From CALHAX01 sp038523655 (GTDB lineage: Bacteria > Pseudomonadota > Alphaproteobacteria > Rhizobiales > CALHAX01): a stretch of DNA of 13,644 bases. The stretch is taken from the NCBI GenBank assembly GCA_038523655.1, contig JBCBJG010000062.1, positions 1 through 13,644 of the forward strand, read 5' to 3'. Under the pieces are notes generated by a model. It ran no database searches and was not told where the DNA came from. It saw only the letters and a list, made by a program, of their open reading frames with translations. Position 1 is the first letter of the stretch. The number at the start of each line of letters is the position of its first letter. The position numbers and the translations under genes are program-made. This document shows, piece after piece, positions 1-7,050 of this stretch.

Positions 1-57
1 CCCGTATGCGCCAGAAGCGCTTCAGGGGCAGCTTATGGGCTTGGCTGAGGTCGCGTC

Positions 58-2466
58 TCAGGCGACCTGGCGTTCCGGCGGGTCGTGCGTTGTGTCGCCG
101 GTGCTATCGGCGTTCTCGAACTCCTTCGCTTCATGTTCAGTTGTGCGTGCCGGTGCGCCAGGGGTGTCCGTCGTGTCCTGATGCGTGCGCTGGCGGGCGC
201 GCATCGACGGCGTATCGGAACCGCCTGCGCGCTCTGCGCCATCTGTGTTCTGCTCCTGCACGCGGGTCAGAACGATCCGCATCATCGCCCCGCGCCGTCC
301 ATTCACGATGTCGGGTGCGTCTTCGAGATGCAGCGTGCCGCGGTGTTGTTCGGCGACCTTCTGGACGATCGCGAGGCCAATGCCCGTGCCCTTCGCGCGG
401 GTCGTCATGTATGGCTCGGTCAGGCGGCGGCGGTTTTGCGCGGGGAGACCGCAACCGTTGTCGATGACCTTCAGCGTGACCGTGTCGTCCGCATCTTCGA
501 GCTTCACGGTGATTTTGCCCGCGTAGTCAGCCGGCGTCTCGTCGCCCTCCACGACGGCGGCGATCGCCTCGGTCGCATTTTTTGTGAGGTTGGTCAGGAG
601 CTGGCCGATCAAGCCGCGGTCACACCGCAGCGGCACTGCGTGGTCCGGCACGTCGACCGCGAATGCGATATCGGGATGGCCGTTCTGGAAAAGATAGACG
701 CTTTCCTTCACCAGCGTGCGGAGATCGTGATCTTCCATCTTCGGTTGCGGCATGCGTGCGAAGGCTGAGAACTCGTCGACCATGCGGCCTATGTCACCGA
801 CCTGACGAATGATCGTGTCGGTGCAGCGCTCAAAAACTTCGCGGTCTTCGGTGATGGCCTTGTCGTACTTGCGGCGCAGACGCTCCGCGCTGAGCTGGAT
901 CGGTGTCAGCGGATTTTTAATCTCGTGCGCGATCCGGCGGGCAACATCCGCCCATGCGGAGGTGCGCTGCGCCGTGACAAGCTCGGTGATGTCGTCGAAC
1001 GTGACCACGTAGCCGTCATTGTTCGGGCCGGACTGCTCGCGCGTGATCTGGACGACGAGATTACGCTCCACGCCGTCGCGGGAGATGTCGAGTTGTAGTG
1101 GTGTTTCGCTAGGCCGTCGCCGTGTCGCCTCGGTGAATGCGGGGGCCAGCTCAGGCACGACGTCGACCACGTTCTGGCCTTCGAGGCCGACGCGGGTGGT
1201 CCCGAGCAGAGAGGCTGCCGCCCGGTTCACGGCATCGATGCGCCCCCGATTGTCGAGGCCGAGAACCCCGGCACTCACGCCGGACAATACCGCCTCGATG
1301 AACCGACCGCGCTCACTCAGCCGGGCGTTGGTCGCGACGAGCTCGTTGCGTTTGACGGCAAGCTCGCCGGTCATTTCGTTGAAGGTGTTGGCGAGCTGCG
1401 CGAAATCCCCTTCGCGCGACTTGACCGGCAGGCGGACATCGAGATCGCCCGCGCTCACGGCTTCCGCCGCTCCGATCAGACGCCGGACGGGCGCGACCAG
1501 TGCAGTCGCGAACCACAGCCCGATCCATATCGCCGCAAGAAGCAGCGTCACGGCGACCATCAGATACATCAAGCCGAACGCGATCTGCACACCGGCGCGG
1601 CGTTGCGCCAGCGCGCCATATTCCTGCACGCCGTCGCGCGTCAGCCGCAGGTGGTTGAGGACCTTCGCGTCCACCTGGCGGGCGACGTACAGATACGTGT
1701 CGGGCCGTTGTTCTAATTTCTGCAGAACGGCGACGCGGTTTCGGCGACCGGGCGCAATGCTGACGGCGTTGCCGTTGCGGGCCTCTTCGAGCGCGGAGGT
1801 CGGGGGCGCAAGGTATGCCCGATCACGCGCCTGGACCGCGGTGGCGAGCACTTCGCCTTTCCCGTTGAGGAGATAGGCGAAGAGGATGTTTCGCACGCCG
1901 GCCTGCTGGGAAAGGACGATCGGGAGCGCGCTTTCCGGGGCGCCGGAGCTGTCGATATCACGCGCCATGGCGATGCCGTCTGCGCGCAGCACCTGCCCGT
2001 GCTCCTGGACGTACGATTCAGCCACTTCCAGCGAATTCGAGATAATCGCCTGCGTGCGGGTCGAAAACCAGTTGTCGAGCCCGCGGTCGAGCGAGATGGA
2101 CGCGAAAAGCGCCAGGATGATCGCGGGCACGATCGCGATCACGCTGAAGAGCCCGACGATCCGGGCGTGGAGGCGCGAGGCGGCGGCGCGGCGGCGGCGG
2201 GCGCGGAGTAACTCCCAGGCTTGCCACGCGATGACCCCAATGGCCGCGGCGATCAGCAGTGCGTTGACCGCGAGGGCGGTGGTGACCACGCCGTGTGTCG
2301 GGCTGAGCGGGGTGAGACCCGTGAGGATCATGCCGGTCGCGAGCGCGGACAAGAGCGATAGAGGTATGACCGCGAGGCCGAACCAGAATGCGCGACCGTT
2401 GGCTTCGGCTGCGCGCCGAAGGTTGTCGCGGAGTTTCGCGAGCCGCTTTTTCACGCGCGCCATCAT
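58..2466 (-). CDS. ntrY: NtrY, membrane-bound nitrogen-response sensor histidine kinase
   Basis: This is an 802-residue inner-membrane sensor kinase of the NtrY family, which phosphorylates the response regulator NtrX. Hydrophobic segments lie near residues 27-50, 60-86, 103-125 and 293-325. The stretch between the third and fourth is probably periplasmic. It is followed by a HAMP linker (about 320-373), a PAS domain (about 385-495), a HisKA domain with the phosphoacceptor His514 in AHEIKNPL, and a HATPase domain. The HATPase shows the N box around TNLTKNATEA (about 625-634), G1 DNGCGLP (669-675) and G2 KGTGIGL (692-698). After about residue 735 comes a 65-residue polar, probably disordered tail, longer than I expect for the family. 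The start is one of two adjacent ATG codons (2466 and 2463); no strong ribosome site is visible. It follows ntrC after 445 bases. ntrX is expected next but no start for it appears in bases 1-57. The family call is firm. Confidence 0.95.
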   Translation of the reverse strand: MMARVKKRLAKLRDNLRRAAEANGRAFWFGLAVIPLSLLSALATGMILTGLTPLSPTHGVVTTALAVNALLIAAAIGVIAWQAWELLRARRRRAAASRLHARIVGLFSVIAIVPAIILALFASISLDRGLDNWFSTRTQAIISNSLEVAESYVQEHGQVLRADGIAMARDIDSSGAPESALPIVLSQQAGVRNILFAYLLNGKGEVLATAVQARDRAYLAPPTSALEEARNGNAVSIAPGRRNRVAVLQKLEQRPDTYLYVARQVDAKVLNHLRLTRDGVQEYGALAQRRAGVQIAFGLMYLMVAVTLLLAAIWIGLWFATALVAPVRRLIGAAEAVSAGDLDVRLPVKSREGDFAQLANTFNEMTGELAVKRNELVATNARLSERGRFIEAVLSGVSAGVLGLDNRGRIDAVNRAAASLLGTTRVGLEGQNVVDVVPELAPAFTEATRRRPSETPLQLDISRDGVERNLVVQITREQSGPNNDGYVVTFDDITELVTAQRTSAWADVARRIAHEIKNPLTPIQLSAERLRRKYDKAITEDREVFERCTDTIIRQVGDIGRMVDEFSAFARMPQPKMEDHDLRTLVKESVYLFQNGHPDIAFAVDVPDHAVPLRCDRGLIGQLLTNLTKNATEAIAAVVEGDETPADYAGKITVKLEDADDTVTLKVIDNGCGLPAQNRRRLTEPYMTTRAKGTGIGLAIVQKVAEQHRGTLHLEDAPDIVNGRRGAMMRIVLTRVQEQNTDGAERAGGSDTPSMRARQRTHQDTTDTPGAPARTTEHEAKEFENADSTGDTTHDPPERQVA

Positions 2467-2508
2467 GTCGTGGGACGCAGACGTTGGGTGAGTGATGCGG
2501 GCAGTTGG

Positions 2509-2528
2509 ATCGCCGCGCCAGCGGCGAT
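2509..2528 (-). repeat. 8-bp perfect hairpin upstream of ntrY
   Basis: ATCGCCGC (2509-2516) and GCGGCGAT (2521-2528) are perfect inverted repeats around a four-base loop. The hairpin ends about 42 bases before the ntrY start, so in the transcript it would sit in the ntrY leader. No T-run follows on either strand. It could be an operator half-site pair or an RNA structure; no protein is assigned. Confidence 0.35.
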
Positions 2529-2771
2529 GGCCACGCGATCTGCGCCCCGTTCCGCCGACCCTGTTTCTGCTCGTGTACGCATCACAGGTGTGGCTCCCGG
2601 GCTGCTAACGGTCGGAAAGTGCGGCAGAAAGGCGACAGATCGGCTGGCCAAACGCGCGGAGGGCGTCTTGGAAGCCACGAATGTGTCTTTTCTGGTACGC
2701 CGAACGGTAGCCGGGGAAGCTGCGGCCCGTCAATTGCGCGCGCACGAACTGTGTGTCGGCGGGGCAGTTTC

Positions 2772-2783
2772 GTGCTTTCGCAC
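2772..2783 (-). repeat. Small hairpin with GAAA loop
   Basis: On the minus strand GTGC-GAAA-GCAC forms a four-base-pair stem capped by a GNRA-type tetraloop, in the ntrC-ntrY gap just downstream of the alternative hairpins. It is short and may be chance. Confidence 0.25.
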
Positions 2784-2795
2784 TTGACGAATGCG

Positions 2796-2829
2796 GGCCC
2801 GAGTTGGGCCGGCATGTATGCCTTCGGCC
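2796..2829 (-). repeat. Overlapping inverted repeats (possible alternative hairpins) after ntrC
   Basis: Read on the minus strand, GGCC (2826-2829) and GGCC (2807-2810) can enclose an inner palindrome (2811-2822, GGCATGTATGCC on the plus strand) with a three-base bulge. The arm at 2806-2810 can instead pair with 2796-2800 around a five-base loop. The two foldings are mutually exclusive because they share an arm. There is no U-run, so this is not a standard intrinsic terminator. In high-GC DNA such pairings also occur by chance. Confidence 0.3.
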
Positions 2830-2911
2830 TGCCCTTTGAAGGCGGACGGACGGTTAGCCGATTACATGCCCAACAGGTACCCGAGGCGCACGAGCCGACG
2901 TAGCTGCCAGA

Positions 2912-4360
2912 TTAATCCGCTGCCGGACCAAGGGTGCCGCGGACGACAGAAATGCCGAGTTCGCGGATTTTTTTCCGTAGCGTGTTCCTGTTCAGTCCAA
3001 GCAGTTCCGCCGCCCGGATTTGATTGCCACGCGTTGCGGCGAGTGCGGCATTGATCAGCGGCACTTCGATTTCCGCGACGACGCGATGATAAAGCCCCGG
3101 CCCCGGCATGCCGCCCGGCGACGCAGAGAACAGGTCTCCGAGATATCGCTCGGTGAACTCAGCGAGGGAGTCAGCATCCGCCAAATCGGGATCGAGCGGC
3201 GGTGGCTCGGCGTTCGATAGTTCGGCGACCACGGCCGCGCGCGTGATCGTGTCATGCGGCGACAGCGCGACGAGACGCTGCACAATGTTTTCGAGCTCGC
3301 GGACATTGCCGGGCCAGGGATGCTGCTGCAGCGCCTCCAGCGCACGGGAATCGAAGGTCCGCTCCGGCAGACCGGCGTCCTTGGTGTGACGGAGGAAATG
3401 GCGGACGAGGTCGGGCACGTCGTCGAGACGCTCGCGCAAGGGTGGCAGGCGGAGCGGCACGACATTGAGACGATAAAAGAGATCTTCGCGGAACACACCT
3501 TGCGCAATCTGCGCGCGAAGATCCCGGTTGGTGGCGGCGATGATGCGCACATCCGTCTTCAGCGGCGTGCGGCCGCCGACAGTTGTATATTCTCCTTCTT
3601 GCAAAACGCGCAGTAGACGGGTCTGCGCTTCCATGGGCATGTCGCCGATCTCGTCGAGGAAGAGCGTGCCGCCTTCTGCCTGCTCGAACCGCCCGATGTT
3701 CCGGCCCTGCGCACCGGTGAAAGCGCCTTTCTCATGGCCGAACAATTCGCTCTCGATCAGCTCGCGCGGGATCGCCGCCATGTTGATCGCGACGAACGGG
3801 GCGCGTCGGCGGGAGGAATAATCGTGAAGCGCGCGGGCCACGAGTTCCTTGCCGGTTCCACTTTCGCCGAGCACCATGACGGTCAGGTCCGACTGCGTGA
3901 GCCGGGCCATGACACGATAAATCTCCTGCATTGCTGGCGAGCGCCCGACGAGCGGAAGATCTTCGCCGCCGTCCTGCGTGGTCTGCTTGGTGCTCGGCGC
4001 CGGGGTCTCGAGCGCGCGGTCGACGACGGCGAGCAGTTCGTTCAGATCAAAAGGCTTGGGGAGATAATCATAGGCGCCATGTTCCGCCGCGGTCACGGCA
4101 GTGAGCAGCGTGTTCTGCGCGCTCATCACGATGACCGGCATCTCGGGCCGCGCCTGGCGAATGCGCGGGAGGAGATTGAACACATTGTCGTCGGGCATCA
4201 CGACGTCCGTGATCACGAGATCGCCCTCGCCCTGACTGGCCCAGCGCCAGAGGGTTGCAGCGTTCCCGGTGATCCGCGGGACGTGACCGGCACGGGCAAG
4301 TGCCTGGTGCAGGACGGTGCGAATGGCCGTGTCGTCATCGGCGACGAGAATGTTTCCCAT
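2912..4360 (-). CDS. ntrC: NtrC, sigma-54-dependent nitrogen response regulator
   Basis: This 482-residue protein activates sigma-54 promoters of nitrogen-assimilation genes when phosphorylated by NtrB. The receiver domain (about 3-118) has the acidic pocket (D8, D9), phosphoacceptor Asp52 in ITDVVMP and conserved Lys102 in LPKPF. The AAA+ domain (about 136-370) has Walker A GESGTGKE (165-172), the sigma-54-contacting GAFTGA loop (212-217) and Walker B LFLDE (233-237). The C-terminal Fis-type helix-turn-helix is at about 446-467 (RAAELLGLNRNTLRKKI). All key residues are present and the length is usual for NtrC. The start ATG overlaps the ntrB stop by one base (TGATG), which implies translational coupling. 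A GAGGA lies about 12 bases upstream, inside ntrB. Confidence 0.97.
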   Translation of the reverse strand: MGNILVADDDTAIRTVLHQALARAGHVPRITGNAATLWRWASQGEGDLVITDVVMPDDNVFNLLPRIRQARPEMPVIVMSAQNTLLTAVTAAEHGAYDYLPKPFDLNELLAVVDRALETPAPSTKQTTQDGGEDLPLVGRSPAMQEIYRVMARLTQSDLTVMVLGESGTGKELVARALHDYSSRRRAPFVAINMAAIPRELIESELFGHEKGAFTGAQGRNIGRFEQAEGGTLFLDEIGDMPMEAQTRLLRVLQEGEYTTVGGRTPLKTDVRIIAATNRDLRAQIAQGVFREDLFYRLNVVPLRLPPLRERLDDVPDLVRHFLRHTKDAGLPERTFDSRALEALQQHPWPGNVRELENIVQRLVALSPHDTITRAAVVAELSNAEPPPLDPDLADADSLAEFTERYLGDLFSASPGGMPGPGLYHRVVAEIEVPLINAALAATRGNQIRAAELLGLNRNTLRKKIRELGISVVRGTLGPAAD

Positions 4361-5766
4361 CAGGCGCGGCTGTCCTCGGCTCTTTGTTGATCGGTGGGCG
4401 TCGACGTGGTGGGCGCCCCGGCAGGCGGAGATTGCGTCGGTGGTTTTTCCATTATGCGCGGCGTGACGTTGAGCGCGCTTTCCCGCGCCAATTCTTCCTC
4501 GCGCAGTTCGGCCATGTCGCGGTGCAGTGGCATCAACACGCGAAAGACCGTGCGCCCGGACTCGCTGTCGTATTCGATGACGCCACCATGGTCGTGGACG
4601 ATCTTGGCGACGAGTGCGAGGCCGAGACCGGAGCCCGCGCGTTTCGTCGTCACGAACGGATCGAACAGATGGGGGCGAATATCTTCCGCGATACCGGGTC
4701 CATTATCTTCCACCGTGATCATCAGCGGAAGCGACACGCGTTTTTGGGTGCCCGGAAGGGTCAGGTAAACGCCGGGGCGGAAGGCGGATGTCAGGCGGAT
4801 GGTCGGCGCCTCAGGCCGCGCATCGCCAACGTCGTTCGGTGCCGATGTCGGATTGCCGCCAAGGGCTTCCGCAGCGTTTTTGACAAGGTTGAGGAAGGCT
4901 TGGATCAGCCGGTCACGGTCGCCCGCAAGCGGTGGCAGGGATGGATCAAATTCCGACTGGATAGTGACGTCGTTGGCAAAACCGGTTCGCGCGAGGCGCT
5001 GCACATGGTCGAGCACGCTGTGAATATTGACGGGCTCGCGCGGGAACGGCCGCTCGTCACCGAACACCTCCATGCGTTCGACGAGATCACGGATGCGGTC
5101 GGTCTCCGTGCAGATGAGCTGCGTCCATGCGCGGCCATCGTCATCCTGCGTCATCTCGAGAAGTTGGGCCGCGCCGCGGATGCCCGAAAGTGGATTTTTA
5201 ATCTCATGGGCTAGCACAGAGGCCAGACCGGAGACGGACCTTGCGGCTGCCCGGTTGGTGACCTGGCGTTCGATCATCTGCGCCATGCTGCGTTGCTGGA
5301 TGATGAGCAGCATATGCTCCGGTGCATCGGGCAGCAGCGAGCCGTAGACATCGATCGGGCGGTCCGACGCAGTACGCGGAAGACCAAGGTCGATGTTGTA
5401 CTCATTGATCGATTTCTGCGTGCGGAAGACCTGTTCAACGAGCGCAAGAAGCGGGGAGCCGAAAGCGATCAGATCATCGAGCGGGGTGCGCTGTAGGGCG
5501 GTGATGCCGATGCCGAAGAAGAACTCGGCCGCTGAGTTGGCTTCGAGGATCTGGCGTTTCTCATCGAGGATCAGCACGACCTGCGGCATTGCATTGAGGA
5601 TCGCACCTTCGGTGAATTCAATTGGCCGAGCTGTATTTTCCCTCTCTGGCGATCTTGCTTTCGCGCCTCGGCCCGCGGCGCGTTGAGCGCCAGTGGTGCC
5701 ACCAGCGCCCGCAGCGGCTTTGGATGTGGTGGGCTTTTTTCGGCCGGTGGTTTTCTTGCCGCTCAT
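4360..5766 (-). CDS. ntrB: NtrB, nitrogen-regulation sensor histidine kinase
   Basis: This 468-residue cytoplasmic kinase/phosphatase is the partner of NtrC; its activity is normally set by a PII protein. There is no membrane segment. Domains are a PAS region (about 50-165), HisKA with phosphoacceptor His187 in LAHEIKNPLSG, and HATPase with N box LNLVKNAAEA (about 292-301), G1 DNGPGIA (354-360) and G2 SGLGLAL (379-385). The first 48 residues form a Lys/Ala/Gly/Arg-rich, probably disordered extension, and the last 45 or so are Pro/Thr-rich. The two tails make it longer than typical NtrB. It begins 27 bases after the dusB stop and overlaps ntrC by one base, the classic dusB(nifR3)-ntrB-ntrC operon. 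No strong ribosome site precedes the ATG. Confidence 0.96.
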   Translation of the reverse strand: MSGKKTTGRKKPTTSKAAAGAGGTTGAQRAAGRGAKARSPERENTARPIEFTEGAILNAMPQVVLILDEKRQILEANSAAEFFFGIGITALQRTPLDDLIAFGSPLLALVEQVFRTQKSINEYNIDLGLPRTASDRPIDVYGSLLPDAPEHMLLIIQQRSMAQMIERQVTNRAAARSVSGLASVLAHEIKNPLSGIRGAAQLLEMTQDDDGRAWTQLICTETDRIRDLVERMEVFGDERPFPREPVNIHSVLDHVQRLARTGFANDVTIQSEFDPSLPPLAGDRDRLIQAFLNLVKNAAEALGGNPTSAPNDVGDARPEAPTIRLTSAFRPGVYLTLPGTQKRVSLPLMITVEDNGPGIAEDIRPHLFDPFVTTKRAGSGLGLALVAKIVHDHGGVIEYDSESGRTVFRVLMPLHRDMAELREEELARESALNVTPRIMEKPPTQSPPAGAPTTSTPTDQQRAEDSRA

Positions 5767-5793
5767 CGCGCTGCGCTTCGTCCCACGAGCCCT

Positions 5794-6879
5794 TTAGGCC
5801 GCACGCTGGGCGAGCGGGCGGAAGCAATCGGCGATGCCCTGCTGGATCGAGCGAATATTTTCCTCTCTGCAAAGACGGCCGCGCCACTCTCGCGCCGTGT
5901 CGCCCGCGCCATGCCAGCGCTCGACATACCAGCCCAGATGCTTGCGGAAGTTCCGGATGCCGAGGAACGTGTCGTAGTGCGCCAGCGAGGCGTCGAAGTG
6001 TTCCGCGACGATCTCGGCGAGGTCAGCCGGCGGCGCAGCGATGTCGCGAAAGCCGCGCGCGCATAATCCGGGAGCCCACGGTGCCCCGTACGCACCACGC
6101 CCGATCATCACTGCTTCCGCACCGGCGCGCTGACGCGCTAGGTGGGCCTCGGCCAACGACGTGATGTCGCCGTTCACGATGACGGGGATGGAGACCGCAT
6201 CGACGACGGCGCGGACGCGGGACCAGTCTGCTTTGCCGGTGAAAAACTGCTCGCGTGTGCGACCATGCACGGTCAGGAGGACCATGCCGGCGGCCTCAGC
6301 GCGTCGCGCGAGATCAGGCGCATTGATGGATTGCGCATCCCAACCAAGCCGCATCTTGAGGCTGACGGGCACACGCACCGCGCCGACGACGGCATCGATC
6401 AGACTCAGTGCGTGGTCGAGATCGCGCATCAGCGCCGAGCCGGATTGGCCGCCGGTCACCTTCCTTGCCGGGCATCCCATATTGATGTCGATAAGATCGG
6501 CGCCGCGCGCTTCAGCGATCCTTGCACCCTCCGCCATCCAGTGCGCTTCGCGGCCGGCGAGTTGTACGACGAACGGGCCGTCCCCTGCCGGCGTTACGCG
6601 CGCCATCGCTTCTTCGTCACGCTCGGCGAGCTGCGCGCTTGCCACCATTTCTGAGACAACGAGACCGGCGCCGAAACGGGCGGCGATGGTGCGGAACGGG
6701 GCATCGCTGACGCCTGACATCGGCGCGAGCACGACCCGGTTGGCAAGAGTCACTCCGCCAACGCGGAGCGGCGCGTCGAGGTCACGGTGCGCATTGCGCG
6801 CGCGCGCAGTCTCCCCTGACGCCGCCTGGGATGGCTGGGCGCTTAATTTTTCAGCAGTGATAACGGTGTCGGCCTTCAT
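5794..6879 (-). CDS. dusB: tRNA-dihydrouridine synthase DusB (NifR3 family)
   Basis: This 361-residue flavoenzyme would reduce uridine to dihydrouridine in the tRNA D-loop. It has the FMN TIM barrel: APMSGVSD (52-59), DINMGCPARKV (131-141) with the catalytic Cys136, SLKMRLGW (about 173-180), VHGRTREQ (about 204-211), VNGDI (235-239) and the phosphate-binding GRGAYGAPW (260-268), then the helical tRNA-binding domain. The open frame extends upstream to 7251, but that part has no family similarity and crosses the divergent ispDF start, so I use the ATG at 6879. This still leaves about 35 extra N-terminal residues before the barrel. It heads the ntr operon, as nifR3 does in many Alphaproteobacteria. 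Confidence 0.95.
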   Translation of the reverse strand: MKADTVITAEKLSAQPSQAASGETARARNAHRDLDAPLRVGGVTLANRVVLAPMSGVSDAPFRTIAARFGAGLVVSEMVASAQLAERDEEAMARVTPAGDGPFVVQLAGREAHWMAEGARIAEARGADLIDINMGCPARKVTGGQSGSALMRDLDHALSLIDAVVGAVRVPVSLKMRLGWDAQSINAPDLARRAEAAGMVLLTVHGRTREQFFTGKADWSRVRAVVDAVSIPVIVNGDITSLAEAHLARQRAGAEAVMIGRGAYGAPWAPGLCARGFRDIAAPPADLAEIVAEHFDASLAHYDTFLGIRNFRKHLGWYVERWHGAGDTAREWRGRLCREENIRSIQQGIADCFRPLAQRAA

Positions 6880-7050
6880 GCCTATTTTGTAATCATCTTG
6901 CCTGCCCGTGTCGCGCGATTTTTTCGCCCTGCTCGATCGGCGGTGAGCCGCTGGAACAGTCAGCACTGCGGCGGTTGTTGTTGCGGGGCCAAGGTCTCGG
7001 CGGCATGAACGCCGGCAGGTGGGTGGCGGATAAACCGGGCCGGGCAAACA
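6880..7050. promoter_or_regulatory. Divergent promoter region between dusB-ntrBC and ispDF
   Basis: These 171 bases separate two diverging genes, so at least one promoter in each direction is expected. For dusB, a minus-strand GCGACA (6909-6914), 17-base spacer and TACAAA (6886-6891) give four of six matches to each sigma-70 box; transcription would then begin close to the ATG itself. For ispDF, the best plus-strand -10-like element is GATAAA (7029-7034) with a poor -35. No NtrC-type or sigma-54 site was recognised. Confidence 0.35.

Larger units (their letters stand above)
2467..2911 (-). other. 445-base non-coding gap between ntrC and ntrY
   Basis: No convincing gene is present. Short open frames here are rich in Pro, Arg, Ser and Thr, match no family I know and have weaker G/C preference at third codon positions than I expect of the real genes. 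The gap holds several small inverted repeats (listed separately) but no hairpin followed by a T-run. I see no clear sigma-54 -24/-12 site. On the minus strand a TTGACG hexamer (2727-2732) is the best -35-like match, but its -10 partner is poor. The size is unusual because ntrC and ntrY are normally close together, so a separate promoter for ntrYX could lie here. Confidence 0.6.

Noticed and set aside
1..57. Start of ntrX downstream of ntrY
   Set aside because: No ATG, GTG or TTG is present on the minus strand in these bases. A 10-bp palindrome (14-23, GAAGCGCTTC) is too short to call.
2463..2678. 71-residue open frame whose stop overlaps the ntrY start
   Set aside because: The overlap is suggestive of coupling, but it needs a GTG start without a ribosome site, has only modest third-position G/C preference and resembles no protein I know.
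4300..5214. 304-residue open frame on the plus strand opposite ntrB
   Set aside because: It is antisense to ntrB, which carries all kinase motifs, and its composition is typical of a shadow frame.
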